Shown here piece after piece: positions 23,509 through 35,410 of a stretch of 64,000 bases of DNA. The position numbers were made by a program, and so were the translations under genes. The DNA comes from Purshia tridentata. Its lineage: Eukaryota > Streptophyta > Magnoliopsida > Rosales > Rosaceae. Each line of letters starts with the position of its first letter. The first letter of the stretch is position 1. The stretch is from the NCBI GenBank assembly GCA_003254885.1, contig QANT01008482.1:36343-100342 (forward strand). Reading direction: 5' to 3'. The notes below the pieces were generated by a model. It saw only the letters and a list, made by a program, of their open reading frames with translations, did not search any database and was not told the DNA's origin.

Positions 23509-26500
23509 ATGGAAGGGCTGGCCATGCTGAGGCAGCTCATCGGTCAGCTTCAGGAGCTCGTCGAAGTCTACGGCTCTCACCCTCCTCACCACCATCATCA
23601 TCATCTTCAAGCTTCTCTTCAGCTTCCTCTCCTCCACTACTCTCATCAGCAGCACCAGCAACCCAGGTCTCTCACTCTCTTGTTGTTGTGGATCTCTCTC
23701 ACCTTCTGAAATCCTTTCTTTCCAGCAATTACTCCTTCTTTCATTTCCTGCTTTGGTATTCTGATTTTCTTCTGCTTGCTTGCTTCACTGTTTTTATTCT
23801 CTAATTGTAAATTACATGCCTCTCTTTGTTTTCTTGCTGGGTTTGGTTGCTTTGCTTTGTTTGCTGTGTTGCCATTGTTGAAGTTGGGTTTTAATTTTGG
23901 GATTTTGTTATTCAATATGTGCTTTTTTCTTCCATGTACAATACAAATTTTATGTTTAGTTTGTTTCTTTGGCACAAAATCGACGATCTTTACCTAACTA
24001 TTTAGTATTTAGAAATTAATTGTGCAAAATATTTTATTTTTTATTTTGGTTTTCTTGTTTGGTTTTGTTTTTATAACCGTACAGCTGGGGTTGGGTTTCG
24101 ACGTTGTTCTTAGATAGGGTCACGAAGCCTGAACCTATTTGATAAGGAGCAAGCATGCATGATAGATGAATGAAAAATTGGAGGGGGGATTTTAGAAAGA
24201 TAGACCACCAACTAAGCAATCTTGCTTGAGTTGATTATGCTAAGTTGGGCTGATTGGTATGTGATATTCATTACATTGAGTAATGAATTAAACGATGAGT
24301 TTCTGATCAAATATGGTATATAAACTTCACTTTTTATTTCCCTATATGTTCACATATAATGCGTTGAAACCTCAACCTGTACCTGTATATGCTTGGCCTC
24401 TTCATTTTTAGTGCTTAATAATCTGCCAACACCTTCTCCTTATAGAATTTGTAGTACCATGGCTCACCTGTGTATTCTGCAGAAAATGAGCAGCTTCTCT
24501 TTTTTTTCTGTGTAGCTTTTTGATTTTGCGGTATATATGTTGGTTGGTTTACTGGTAAACTGGGTTAACTTGGATTTATGCCTCCAGTGATATGTTCCTC
24601 GTTATGATCTTCTCATAAATAATGCAATCTCAAAGTGTGTAAAGTTTAACTTCTAGTACAAGAGAACCCCACAGGGACACTGAGAAGAGGCATCATTTGT
24701 TAAAATTGTATAATTCAAAGTACGAAATATTAATTTCATGTGTTCACATGTCTCCCAGTTTGTTCACTTCATGTCTGTTCTTCATCTAAAATTACTGGAA
24801 TTTATGCTTGGTGTTTGATTTCAGTTTCCTTGGGGGGGTGGAACCTTCAAAATCTTAGTGTCATAGCTCTTGCCTAAAGCTACATCGATGATACTTCCTT
24901 TCTCTTCAAGTTAGGATCTCATAATTAGTTTTTCTTTCATTTTTTGTCAACTTCTTGCTCTAGTATTAGCATAATTTTTATTTTTTTAATTTTCAGAGGG
25001 TATTGAAAATTCCTTAAACTAATATTTAAGGCTTAATGAAGTTCTTTTCCAAGGCTCCCGTAGCATTGATGAGAAATCGATAATATGTGCCACATCATAC
25101 CTAACTGGGAGGACCTGAAGAATGTTATAAATTCTTTGGCCTGTTATGCAGCTAGAATGACTTGGAAGTAATTCTTTAAGAAAAGAATTTAATAAAAACT
25201 TGGATTTTATTTTGTAATAATGGTCTCCTAGATTGGTTTATTGTTATTCTTTTTCTTTTTTTATAGGATTGGTTTAAATTGATATGTTTAAACTCGATGG
25301 TCCAGAACTCGTTATAATATCTCATGTGTAAGTCTTTATATACTGCGATGGACTTTATCGTGTTTACCTTTCAGTATTTCTTTTCCCTTTGTATTTCTCC
25401 CCTGTTTTTGCTTATTCCTTGCTTTCACAGTAAGCGCGGTAAAGTTCCTCAAATAGGGAGCACATGATTAACTTTTGGTTACTTTTTTTGCAGGTGTTCC
25501 CGCAATGTTGATGACGGCTCTGCAGATGATTACTACAGTTTTGTGATGGCAGCTGGAAAATCTGGAAGTTTCAAGATGTTGGAACCTGGCAAGCCTCCTC
25601 CTACCAAGAGATCTCGTAAGGAGCGATCCCGGGGTAAATCATCCGGAACCACCAATACCACTGAGCCTATGGAACAACATATTTGGAAAGATTTCCCGGA
25701 AGACCTTTACGAAGCTGTCATTGCAAGGCTTCCTATTGCCACATTTTTCCGTTTTCGTTCTGTTTGTAGGAAGTGGAATTCCTTGCTGGATTTTGAAAGT
25801 TTCTCTCAGCATTGTGCAGAGGTGCCAAAAGCTAATCCATGGTTTTACACCATCACTCATGAAAACGTGAATTCTGGGGCTATGTATGACCCTTCCTTGA
25901 AGAAGTGGCACCATCCCACCATTTCTTCTCTTCCAACAAAGTTGATTGTTTTGCCAGTGGCTTCAGCAGGTGGCCTAGTGTGTTTTCTTGATATTGGTAA
26001 TAGGAACTTCTATGTATGCAACCCTCTGAATCAATCTTTTAAAGAGTTGCCAGTCAGGTCAGTTAAGGTCTGGTCTCGTGTTGCTGTGGGGATGACTCTG
26101 AATGGGAGTTCAACCAGTGGGGGCTACAAGATCATGTGGGTTGGTTGTGATGGCGAGTATGAAGTTTATGACTCAGTGAGAAACTCTTGGACCCGTCCCG
26201 GAAGCATGCCATCAAGTATCAAGCTGCCACTATCGCTGAATTTCCGGTCACAGGCTGTTTCAATTGGTGGCACACTTTACTTCATGCGTTCAGGCCCTGA
26301 TGGGATTGTGTCATATGATATGGTCACAGGGATTTGGAAGCAGTTTATAATTCCTGCCCCGCTGCATCTGACTGACCACACACTTGCTGAATGTGGAGGC
26401 CGGATCATGCTAGTGGGATTGTTGACGAAGAATGCTGCCACATGCGTGTGCATTTGGGAGCTGCAGAAAATGACACTTTTGTGGAAGGAGGTTGACAGAA

Positions 26501-26736
26501 TGCCAAACATATGGTGCTTAGAGTTTTATGGAAAGCACGTTAGGATGACTTGCCTGGGTAACAAAGGCTTACTCATGCTGTCCTTGAGGTCAAGACAAAT
26601 GAACCGACTGGTTACATACAATGTCTCAAGCAGGGAATGGCTGAAGGTTCCTAGTTGCGTGGTGCCACATGGGAGGAAGCGGCAATGGATTGCATGTGGC
26701 ACTGCATTTCATCCATGCCTGACTGCTGTGGCTTGA
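23509..26736 (+). CDS. LCR: F-box protein LEAF CURLING RESPONSIVENESS (FBX6 type), miR394 target
   Basis: Two exons (23509-23666 and 25494-26736), separated by a 1.8-kb intron, join to 466 codons, matching Arabidopsis At1g27340 in length and layout. The start MEGLAMLRQLIGQLQEL is highly conserved and is followed by a His/Gln-rich stretch. A basic segment (KKR/RSRKERSR-like) precedes the F-box at about residues 117-160 (FPEDLYEAVIARLPIATFFRFRSVCRKW). Kelch-like beta repeats fill the C-terminal half. F-box proteins of this group join SKP1-CUL1 ubiquitin ligases. In Arabidopsis, LCR is repressed by mobile miR394 from the meristem epidermis, which keeps cells beneath competent for stem-cell fate. 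The miR394 site is in the second exon. The last 89 bases, stop included, are duplicated just downstream. Confidence 0.95.
25231..25276 (-). repeat. Possible tiny T-rich insertion in LCR intron
   Basis: GATTGGTTTA at 25231-25240 recurs at 25267-25276 around a 26-base T-rich insert. The shorter duplication and impure T-run make this weaker than the other examples. Confidence 0.4.
26487..26506 (+). promoter_or_regulatory. miR394 target site in LCR coding sequence
   Basis: GGAGGTTGACAGAATGCCAA is the reverse complement of miR394 with one mismatch (T where perfect pairing needs G). It is the same site that defines LCR genes across angiosperms and encodes Glu-Val-Asp-Arg-Met-Pro. It predicts cleavage or repression by miR394. 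Confidence 0.95.
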
Positions 26737-26823
26737 TTCCTAGTTGCATGGTGCCGCATGGGAGGAAGCGACAATGGATTGCATGTGGCACTGGGCCATC
26801 CATGCCTGACTGCTGTGGCCTGA
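26648..26823 (+). repeat. Tandem duplication of the last LCR codons and stop
   Basis: Copy 1 (26648-26736) holds the last 29 codons region and TGA of LCR. Copy 2 (26737-26823) follows at once, is two bases shorter (GGGCCATCC for GCATTTCATCC) and also ends in TGA. Copy 1 preserves the conserved C-terminus, so copy 2 is transcribed only as 3' UTR. Confidence 0.95.
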
Positions 26824-27924
26824 ATCAGCTTTCTGTGTTTCGGGTGAGCTTCAGCATGTCAAGGATGGTATTTTCATTCACTATTAGTTATATGGTTGGT
26901 TGCAAGCTTTCACTGCCAACTTGTTGCTAATCCAATCTTCATTGTTTGTTTTAAATGTAGACGTGGGTCCTGTACTGTTCGGAGTTTCTCTCTTTTGTGT
27001 ACAAACTTGAAAAATTGCTTTGAATTCTGAAGACTAGTTAGAATGCCTATTTTTCAGTCAGCTGGATGAGGGTGCTCTCACATTGTGTTTGTTGTTGGGT
27101 AATTTGAAATAAAATATAAATTGATTGTTTGCACTTTGCAGGTGTATTTATGAGGAGTCTTTTTTTCAGAACGGCTACGGCTGTGTCCAGCTGGTAGCTG
27201 CTAATTTTTATTCTGCAACATACGTATTCATATATTATACTTCATTTGTCTGACCGATAGGCTTGTCAATGCAGCTCGGTGGATATTCAATGAACGATAA
27301 TCTCTATTCTCAATAGATGTCGATTGGGTAAAAACCTCAAACTATCTCGAAATCTAGAAAGTAAAAAACCTCAAGCCACGCCAAAATTGAGGGACAGAAC
27401 TTGACAATCAGCCATCACATGATCTCTCTTATATCTATTCATCACCTAAAAATTGAACATCGCTCAGATGAATACGACCTCCATTCACATTTCACAGTCA
27501 CCCATCACGTGATCACAATCATCACCTGATGGAATATATGAGAGAGAATATATTCGATTGCCCCGCAATGGAATTTTTGCCCATAACCTCATGCATAAAA
27601 CGGCCTACACTGACTGCCCCCATTGAAGGTAATTTTGCAAGTCACTTGGGTTATATGAACTACCATTGCAAAATGAAAGAGTAGAATTTAAATAAAGCAT
27701 AGGAAGGGGTTGTTTTATTCAAACTTCAAACTTGTTTGCTCTTCTTCACAAGATAGAAACCATTGTTACTTACTACATCCAGTTCACATGTACATCGGTT
27801 TCCTACTGGCTATCAAAAAGAAAAACAGTAAATGACACGACAAGTTGATGCGACCCGATGCCATCTCTTACAACTCAAAGCAGCAGCAGCAGCATCAGCA
27901 GCAGCAGCTACAGGATCAGTTCAA
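26824..27924. other. LCR 3' UTR, spacer and RAMP4 3' region
   Basis: No further gene seen. 26824 to about 27200 probably belongs to the LCR 3' UTR. A CAG/CTG trinucleotide-rich stretch at 27880-27910 lies just past the RAMP4 stop codon, in its 3' UTR on the minus strand. Confidence 0.55.
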
Positions 27925-28591
27925 TTAGGCCATGCCTCCGCTTGTAGCAGTCCTGATTATCTGAAACAGAGCTGTTGACCCACAAAAGGGAAAAGTCAGA
28001 TCACAAAAAACCCATTGCATGCAATGCAGTGCATTCAAAGCAATGGCACAAGTTGTTCACATGAGCATTGCCAAATGAAATGGGTTCACAAATGCTACAA
28101 GCACATTCACTTTGAAAATAAATGAAACACACAACTGACATACATAATTATGAGATTATGAGAAAGATTGAGATATGTTAATTGCAAAATTGAATAAGCA
28201 ATTAGATGGTTACATGAGCCGATGACAACAAAGATGAAGAAGCCGAGGAGAATAGGGCCAACAGGGTAATCCTTGCTCTTCTTGGCAGTTGTCTCAGGGA
28301 CTGCACCTCTCTTCATTATGTTCTTCTCAAACCTATCCACCTTCCTATCAGCCAGACGCCTCGATGTAGTCTGCACAAACCCAATACACATATACGTTCC
28401 ATTTTCAGATCTACCAGAACCCTTTCCATCAATTTAATTAAATACCTCACCATATTCATATTATTATTACAGATCTGAATCAAAGCATAAGCCTTTAGAC
28501 AAAACCCAAATTACTTAAATCCAAAATTAAAGATCTGATTAATGAGATTGAGAAATGATCAAGCACGAGACGTGAGAGCTGAACTTACCAT
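27925..28591 (-). CDS. RAMP4: RAMP4/SERP1-family ER stress-associated membrane protein
   Basis: Three coding exons (28591-28589, 28370-28214, 27971-27925) give 68 codons, exactly the usual family length. The first coding exon is the ATG alone, directly before donor GTAAG. The protein begins M-T-T-S-R-R-L-A-D-R-K, continues with the conserved FEKNI..KRGAVPETT..K and DYPVGP segments, and ends with one C-terminal transmembrane helix (about residues 38-60) and SGGMA. RAMP4/SERP1 is a tail-anchored protein of the Sec61 translocon that stabilises nascent membrane proteins under ER stress. Neighbour LCR is on the opposite strand, 1.1 kb away, tail to tail. In Arabidopsis, RAMP4 genes likewise flank LCR (At1g27330 and At1g27350, from memory). 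Confidence 0.94.
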
Positions 28592-29282
28592 TTTTATTGG
28601 GGAGATCAAGTGCGTCGCAGGTGATTTGGGCTTTCTTCCCCTTCCTTTTCTTGCAGGCGAGTTCCAATTCTCGCCCTTATTTTCACTCTTTTCTCAAACA
28701 ACACAATTCACAAAAACACCGCTTGCGGTTTCACCTTTTATTTAGCTAATTTAATGATAGCTTCCCCGACCCCTGCGTCACGGACTCTACAGCCTTCCAT
28801 AGCCATTGGCTGGACCACGTAGTCCTGAACACGCGTCACTCCGCTATTGGAAGGACCGTGTGCGTGGCACTTTGAATATACGTAGGACAGGTGGACCAAA
28901 AATGAACGCGTAGAAAGACTGGGTCCCGTTTCTACAAGTTTGTTTCTTTGGATTATCCACCGGCGTGACTATGTTTAACCATTAAAATGTCGCAGGTCAA
29001 AATAAAATTTACAAAAGCAAAAAATAAAAAATAAAAAAGGAAAATATAAAAATCAGATCAAAGAATTCAATTTTGTCCTATTTTTAAGTCAGAAGTCGGA
29101 TCCCAACAGATTTTTAAACAATGGATGGAATTGTCGGCCAGGTCTCGCTACCTCTGTACATTGAATATTATGTTGTCATCATTTGGGCTTGGGCAGGCAC
29201 AATTCAGCCCACGAACTTAAAATAAATATTGCAGTTTTATCGTTTGCTTATTTTGCAGAGAACAAAATTGATAGTGATGCCC

Positions 29283-29642
29283 AGTATCAGTCACCTGAAC
29301 AAAAATCAAACTGTTATGTGCCAACTACTATTTGATCACTAATCAGAACTACCATCAAAAGTATCATTATACAGATCATGCAATTTCATAGCAGTCACAT
29401 ATGGATGCTCAAAAATACTGTATAGCCCCAATATTATAGGAACATGGATGCTAAAAAAATGAATCACTTTTGATCCAATATTTAAAACAAAGTCAAAAAT
29501 TTCAATCCATGTCAAACAATGTAACCCAAAACTCAGCAAACTTGGTTTTCTGTAGCATGCTCCACTCTTTCATCTTGCATTGTTTTCTTAGTATCCTTAT
29601 CTACCATCTATATGTCACTAACATTTTCAGGTGACTGATACT
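29283..29642 (-). pseudogene. DnaJ 3'-end fragment between 16-bp perfect inverted repeats
   Basis: 29283-29298 (AGTATCAGTCACCTGA) and 29627-29642 are exact inverted repeats. Between them, on the minus strand, lies a diverged copy of the end of the DnaJ/DUF3444 gene at 32409. A final reading frame ends in Ala-Thr-Glu-Asn-Gln-Val-Cys-stop, against Ala-Ser-Glu-Asn-Gln-Val-Cys-stop in the intact gene. Downstream 3' UTR words follow (GAATCACTTTTGATCCAAT; AGATCATGCA.TTTCATAGCA; ACTACTATTTGATCA). About 300 bases of the intact UTR (31990-32310) have no counterpart here. The codons before the last seven differ, so the source may be a lost paralogue rather than the present gene. I saw no clear target-site duplication. 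Confidence 0.7.
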
Positions 29643-31582
29643 ATGGATAGCTGGCTCACCAGACTTGTGGTTAGACTTGTTTAAACCAAGAGAATCAATG
29701 TGTCCCAAAGATTTCTATCTCTCATTCTCATTCACCAATCATCCTATCTATATAAATATACATAAATATTATATTTAGTGTGAAGTCATTGACATGATTA
29801 ATTAAATAAGTTGGGCTAGGATTGACTTCTATTTAATGAGAACTTAAAGTAACATGACATAAAAATGGAACGACATGATTGACAATCATAATCTTCTTTT
29901 GCTAGTTTAACATGAAACTTAGTTTTGTGGGATTTAGATCCACTACAAATTTTAGAGCACTTGGTTGTATGAATTTCTATTATATAGTGTTACAAGGGAA
30001 GAAAAAATGAATAAAGTGAAACGAGATCACGTGATACTTGATGCCAAACCTGTCCGATTTTCTTTTAAACTTGATTACTTGAGCACACGTAACAGCTTTC
30101 TAGAGACATTTTTATCGGTGAACACCCTATTTCTCTCCATTATTTATTCTCGTTGTCTCCGCCCACTCTCCTCATCACGCTCTCTTTCTCTTTCTTTATC
30201 TAAATTTCTGTTTTTTCAAATCTTAAAACCCTTTCGGATGTTCAAACACTTCTAACTACACACTTGACAACTATCTTTTTATCTTTATTTGTCTCAGTAT
30301 CTTGTTGTTAAATAAGATTGACAACGAGATATTTGATGTTCAATCGAAAAATTGGGGCTTCTTTGGGGGTTTTCATAGAGAGATACACGTCAAGTGATGG
30401 GAGTAGGCAAATCAGTTCAATTGTTACGCACAACAGCAGATGTAAGGATCTTGTGTTCCTTGTAACCTCTAAGTCGTTATGATTGTTAACTCCAGCTTCA
30501 AATTCAATCATGAACCCAATTAAGGTACGAATCTTAACCATACCTTTCATTTTGGCAAAATTTTATCTTGTGCATGATTTTTAAGGTAAGAAAGCTCATT
30601 TTTCTGCTCACAGATACATGGTATTAAGAATGAGAATTTATTTCTTTTTTTCTGTTAGGAATTTTTCATATATACCAATATTACTTCTCTGTTTGGATAA
30701 AATCAAAACAAAATTTGCCTTATTAATAGGGTTTAGTAAAGGAGCTCTTTTGGGTTGTTGCAAGGGAGAGAGTGTGTGAGGGAGGGAGGTGACAAGGAGA
30801 GTCAGAGAAGAGAATAGAGAGTTGAGATAAAGATGGTGTTCATTTGACAAAAAAGCCCCTTAAGAAAAACTTGATTAAAATTAACAAAAAAAATTAACGG
30901 GTCTATAATTGAGTACAGCATCGATGTATTTATGTAAGTACCAAAACTTGATAGTATATTGCGTGATTTAAAAGACTGAGGGTCACATTGATGATCAAAT
31001 AATACTTCATATGCTGATAAAAATATGTGTTTTTTATATCAACTGGTCAACTGTTGTCCGAGATGGAGAGAATATGTTAGCTCTCTACCGTTCTGGTCTA
31101 TACTGGACTGGACTCGGGCCGAATTAAAGATTAGTCGTATGGGCTCATCACTCATGCCATAGAGGCGATTTAACAAAAGCATATAAAAATTTCTCTGTTT
31201 GATAAATAACAAAATCAAATAAATTGAAGATACCATAGGCCTTATAGTTGAACTATTGAACTATAATTGCTCACTGATGTATAGGTGGAATAGGGTTGCA
31301 GAGTCTTTGTTTTCTTGGTCACCATGGACTAAGGATTTTTGGTAGTCAATTACGGCTGGATCAAACTCCAATGTTTGGCATTATATTCAAATAGTAAAAG
31401 ACTTAATTGGGGTTTAAATTAAATTTGAATGCCAACCATTAACATTTGATATAATGGTTGATGATCATGAGTGTTCATGGTCAAGCAAGTGATCAAAACT
31501 ATAGGGTTGTATATCTCATACATAATAAATGGGTGTAGAAGATGTGATAGGACTCGGAATTAAAAATAATCAACATAAATAT

Positions 31583-31630
31583 GCACGATTGGAATTAAAA
31601 ATATGTAACAGTCCACAGCACGATTGGAAT
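31583..31630. repeat. 13-bp direct repeat around a 22-bp spacer
   Basis: GCACGATTGGAAT occurs at 31583-31595 and 31618-31630. The spacer lacks an A-run, so this is more likely a filled double-strand-break duplication than a retro-insertion. A neighbouring word, GGAATTAAAAATA, is also repeated. Confidence 0.6.
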
Positions 31631-32408
31631 GTGAGTAGCTGGCAGAGGGCTAACTTCACCTCCATGCTTTGAACTGAATTGTCGTGTAACCCAAGTTAAC
31701 CTCCAACAAGTAAGACAGCATGAATTAAACGACCAGTAGACACAGCATAAAAAGAAAGAAGATAAATGATAATAATGTGGAAACTCGAAAGTAGTCTGTG
31801 TAGTTTGGGAGGGAAAAGATTTTCCAAAGAAAAGAAAAACAGAAGAAATCAGAAATCATCACACGAACTAAAATCATATGGGTATCAGTTGAACTACTAT
31901 TTGATCATTGATCAAAACTAAGAACAGCACAATTTTACAGAAAAATATGTAAGATCATGCAGTTTCATAGCATTTGGATATAAAAAAAAAACAAGAAAAT
32001 TGAGCAGGTAAACACTACATCAAGGAAAAGGAGCATCAGCTCAGGGACAGCCAATAAGGAGATATTCTTCAAATAATAAAATGGCTGTTGGAAGAGGGTA
32101 TGTAAATTATGTAGCTTTCACCTTCTAAATCCTTGAAAGAAGCCCCAATTGGATTGAGCTTCAGTAAAGGGAACTTCAAACTTTTAGCTGCTTGAAGTCC
32201 CAGGAAAAAAAGAAGTCCACCTTTTAAACTATCTCCATGCTGCAGATAATGTAAGATTAGGATTACTATAAGGAATTCCCCACATAACTACAGGTGATAT
32301 TTCACAGCCAAAACATTACATGGATGCTAAAAGATAATGAATCACTTTTGATCCAATCTTAAACCAAGTCAATAAACTCTATCCCTGTCAATTCACGTAA
32401 TCAAGAAC

Positions 32409-34742
32409 TCAACAAACTTGGTTTTCTGAAGCATCTGCCACAACTTCCATTATCCGAGTGATTTTGGGATTCCCTTTCTCTTCTTCCCTAACTGCACTGG
32501 AACTCTCTGTCATCTCGATATCATTAGAATTTTCAACACCACCCAATACATTTACTTCCTTAACTATTTCACCATTCTCAGTAGTCTCTTCTTTTTTAAC
32601 ATCAGTTATTACCCGAAGAAGGTCCAACGGAGTAGCTGCGGGATCCAGCTCCCGACAACCCTTTTCAGCTTCTTGACCCGTATGCAAGTATGAAGGGACA
32701 TGATGAGAGAATCGAAACATCTCTTCCCTTGGAATCCTCCGGACCTCTCTGGGATCCAAATGCCGGCGAAACAATGTCTTGAAACCAGCCACTTTCACCA
32801 GGGGAGTAACAATTACACCTAGTTCTTCATTGTAGTCTTCCAGCACTTCCACCATGTCATACTCATGTATTACTTCGTCTGGTGTCAATTCATTCCAGTC
32901 GGGGGACCAATTCCTATAGAGAGCCCAAACATCACCCTTTCTGGGGTAAATACAAATAGTCCCACGTGGACCTTTTGTCCACCGAACTTTGTGTGAAAAG
33001 GAATTGAGTGATTTATTAGTTTCATGTCTGCCTATTCTGAAATCACCACATGTTTTTGTGAAACCTGAAGAAACCCAGTTTAGAGGACCCAATTCGCTAT
33101 TTGTTTTTGCATTAAGCCAACTGATCCGCACTTCAAATGGATTTAAAGAAACCACACTGTGAATTATGGCATAATATCGAGGCATTCCATCATCTCCATC
33201 ATATGCGGCCCAGACCTGATTATCTCCAAATGACTCCTCTGTTCGATCCCTGTCAAAATCATGGAAATCAGGGTCAGGAACAATTATTGACATTGACTCC
33301 AAGGTTTCTGCATCCGATTTGGCACCAGAAGTGCCAGAATGTTTCCTGTCACTAGCGCCATTCTTTGTATCCATGGGTTTACCAGACTGATTTTCCTTCT
33401 CACTCACATTTGCCTCTTTGACTGCAGTTTTCACTACAGTAGATGACTTCCATTCATTCAATTTCCTGCAAATTTCCTTCCTTGCCTTCTCCATTAGTAT
33501 ATTCTGATTTTCAAGCACGGAGATATCCCTTGTGATACTGGGCTTGGTGATTCCATTAACCCTACCTGATTCAAAACAAGCCTGTTTAGATCCAGAAAAT
33601 GTAGTTCCTCCAGCTCCTCCACCCATTTGATTTGTAGCATCCCTTGCAAGTTCATCAGAGATGCATCTTCTTTTCTTTGCAGCATTAGGGTACCCTGTAG
33701 ACGAAGAACCACTCACTTTCTTGGAGGCTTGATTCTTCCTCCGCAAGGCCTCCTCCCTTTTTGTTGCTGCTTGTGCCTCCTCACGCTCTCTTTTTGCTTT
33801 CTCATATGCCTGCTGAACAACGCTTGCAGCTTGAGCAGCCGTAGAAGCACCAGTTGCTTTCGAGAATGGGCCCCACTGGAAGCTATTGTGATTATATGAT
33901 TCAGAACTCCTGAAACCTGCAGTTCCTACATTTGCAGAGGCTGCACCACTCCTTACTGTATTGGATGTGTTTTTATTAGCTGTCTCATGATTTGAGTTCT
34001 GCCGCTGCTGTGATGAATTCAATGAGGTGGATGGCTTGGAACCATTTGTAGGTGGTGGAGGTATCTCTGTTGCCAAAAATGCTTCATGGCAATTGGGGCA
34101 AAGAAGATTATGATTAAGATAAACTCTGAGATACTCATATTGCATCCTGCATTTATGACACACGGTCCAAAAGGTACCAGGTTTTGGTTTTTGAGATGCA
34201 GCAGGAGTTGAAGAGCGAGCTGCCCGTGTGGTACCCTTCGGAGCCTTTGCACTGGATGAAGTACTTTTTGTGAAATTGTAAAAACCGTTGGCCGCTGGAG
34301 ATGCCTGCGAACCCCCACTTGTAGTCGAAACTTTTTGGTGTACTTTTACATTCCTCTTCTGGTCATAAGCTAATCTCTTAGCTCTGTCAGACAACAAACT
34401 CCATGCCTCTGAAAGTAGCTTAAATGCTCCATCAGCTCCAATAGACTTGTTCTTATCAGGGTGAAGCGTAAGAGCTAGTTTCCTGTACTGCTTCCTCACT
34501 GTCTCGTCATCTGCTTTCGGATCCACACCAAGTATCCCATACCAATCAGCTTCACCGCTTATTTTTTTCTCTGCAGAAATATATACATCAAGTGTCGCCA
34601 ACATTTGGGGAATGCCCTCAAGCCCAGGAAACAAATTTTGAGCCTTCAAAGCAAATTTTTTTGCCCCCATGATATCCTTTGCAGTGAACTTCTTCTCCGC
34701 AATCTCTTTTGCTCTGTTGGCCTCATCTTTATTGCACTCCAT
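32409..34742 (-). CDS. DnaJ-domain protein with C-terminal DUF3444
   Basis: A single uninterrupted coding exon of 777 codons starts at a true ATG. Residues 1-60 form the helical N-terminus common to this plant family (KDEANRAKEIAEKKF). The J-domain covers about 66-130, with the HPD tripeptide at 94-96 needed to stimulate Hsp70. A Cys-rich CHKC...CPNC segment near 193-220 may bind zinc. A Lys/Glu-rich coiled-coil-prone middle follows near 300-345. DUF3444 spans roughly 510-720 (FHDFDRDR, QVWAAYDGDDGMPRYYA, PRKGDVWALYRNW, HEYDMVEVLEDY). The family is nuclear or cytosolic, and its clients are unknown. A leader intron probably runs from 35337 (donor AAG|GTAATT) to 34774. A diverged copy of its 3' end lies at 29283-29642. 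Confidence 0.93.
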   Translation of the reverse strand: MECNKDEANRAKEIAEKKFTAKDIMGAKKFALKAQNLFPGLEGIPQMLATLDVYISAEKKISGEADWYGILGVDPKADDETVRKQYRKLALTLHPDKNKSIGADGAFKLLSEAWSLLSDRAKRLAYDQKRNVKVHQKVSTTSGGSQASPAANGFYNFTKSTSSSAKAPKGTTRAARSSTPAASQKPKPGTFWTVCHKCRMQYEYLRVYLNHNLLCPNCHEAFLATEIPPPPTNGSKPSTSLNSSQQRQNSNHETANKNTSNTVRSGAASANVGTAGFRSSESYNHNSFQWGPFSKATGASTAAQAASVVQQAYEKAKREREEAQAATKREEALRRKNQASKKVSGSSSTGYPNAAKKRRCISDELARDATNQMGGGAGGTTFSGSKQACFESGRVNGITKPSITRDISVLENQNILMEKARKEICRKLNEWKSSTVVKTAVKEANVSEKENQSGKPMDTKNGASDRKHSGTSGAKSDAETLESMSIIVPDPDFHDFDRDRTEESFGDNQVWAAYDGDDGMPRYYAIIHSVVSLNPFEVRISWLNAKTNSELGPLNWVSSGFTKTCGDFRIGRHETNKSLNSFSHKVRWTKGPRGTICIYPRKGDVWALYRNWSPDWNELTPDEVIHEYDMVEVLEDYNEELGVIVTPLVKVAGFKTLFRRHLDPREVRRIPREEMFRFSHHVPSYLHTGQEAEKGCRELDPAATPLDLLRVITDVKKEETTENGEIVKEVNVLGGVENSNDIEMTESSSAVREEEKGNPKITRIMEVVADASENQVC

Positions 34743-35410
34743 ACTCCGAGACTATGAAGCTGTCTACTCTTTACTGTTACAACAATTCTCCCACTTGCTC
34801 TATGAATTCAGCCACCTTAGTATTCAGATAGAAATATATCAGTTAGAAAATTCCCGTCAAAGTTGCATGCAATCATAAATGTACACCAACAAATGCATAC
34901 CAAGATATATCAAACTCGAATTAAAACGAATAAATCAAGTCAAATTCAAAAATCAAAGGTGTTTCTAGACCATCATTCCCACTATGTAAAACACGATAAT
35001 AACCAAAGTATTCAATAAGACACAGTTCTCGAATATATGGGAATCTATTTTTGCTCTGAGCAACAAAATTACCACTGAGTTGGTAATTTGCTCAAACAGA
35101 TAAGCAGCACAAAATAGCAGAGAAACAAAATTATTGAAAGTAAGAGATCAGAGACTTGAAATTGCATATCATGGATCTACCTTAACCAGTTACAATTCAG
35201 CTTCAGGAAACGAAATTTTAAATGAAAGACATTGATATCAATACTTAGAAGTCGGAAATGATCCTTAGAATCAGTGATCAGTATATGAACAGCACTAAAT
35301 TCAAGTAAAACCCAGATTCAGAGATGGGTTTAATTACCTTTTTATAGGAGCTGTGCTGGCTCAGGAGTTTGAATCGCAGAGAGCCACCATGGACAGACCT
35401 CCTTCACCAG
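34743..35410 (-). other. DnaJ gene leader exon and leader intron
   Basis: On the minus strand a donor GTAATT at 35337-35332 and an acceptor AACAG ending at 34774 bound a likely intron in the 5' UTR. The first, non-coding exon lies at about 35338-35400. No separate gene is supported. Confidence 0.55.

Larger units (their letters stand above)
28592..32408. other. Spacer holding a DnaJ gene-end fragment
   Basis: Apart from the DnaJ-derived fragment (29283-29642) and a small repeat near 31583-31630, I see no supported gene. The sequence is AT-rich. The interval from about 31880 to 32408 is probably the 3' UTR region of the minus-strand DnaJ gene, since parts of it are what the fragment duplicates. 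Confidence 0.6.

Noticed and set aside
26737-26930. A longer open frame running through the second copy of the LCR end
   Set aside because: It is in a different frame from LCR and exists only because of the tandem duplication. The conserved C-terminus ends at 26736.
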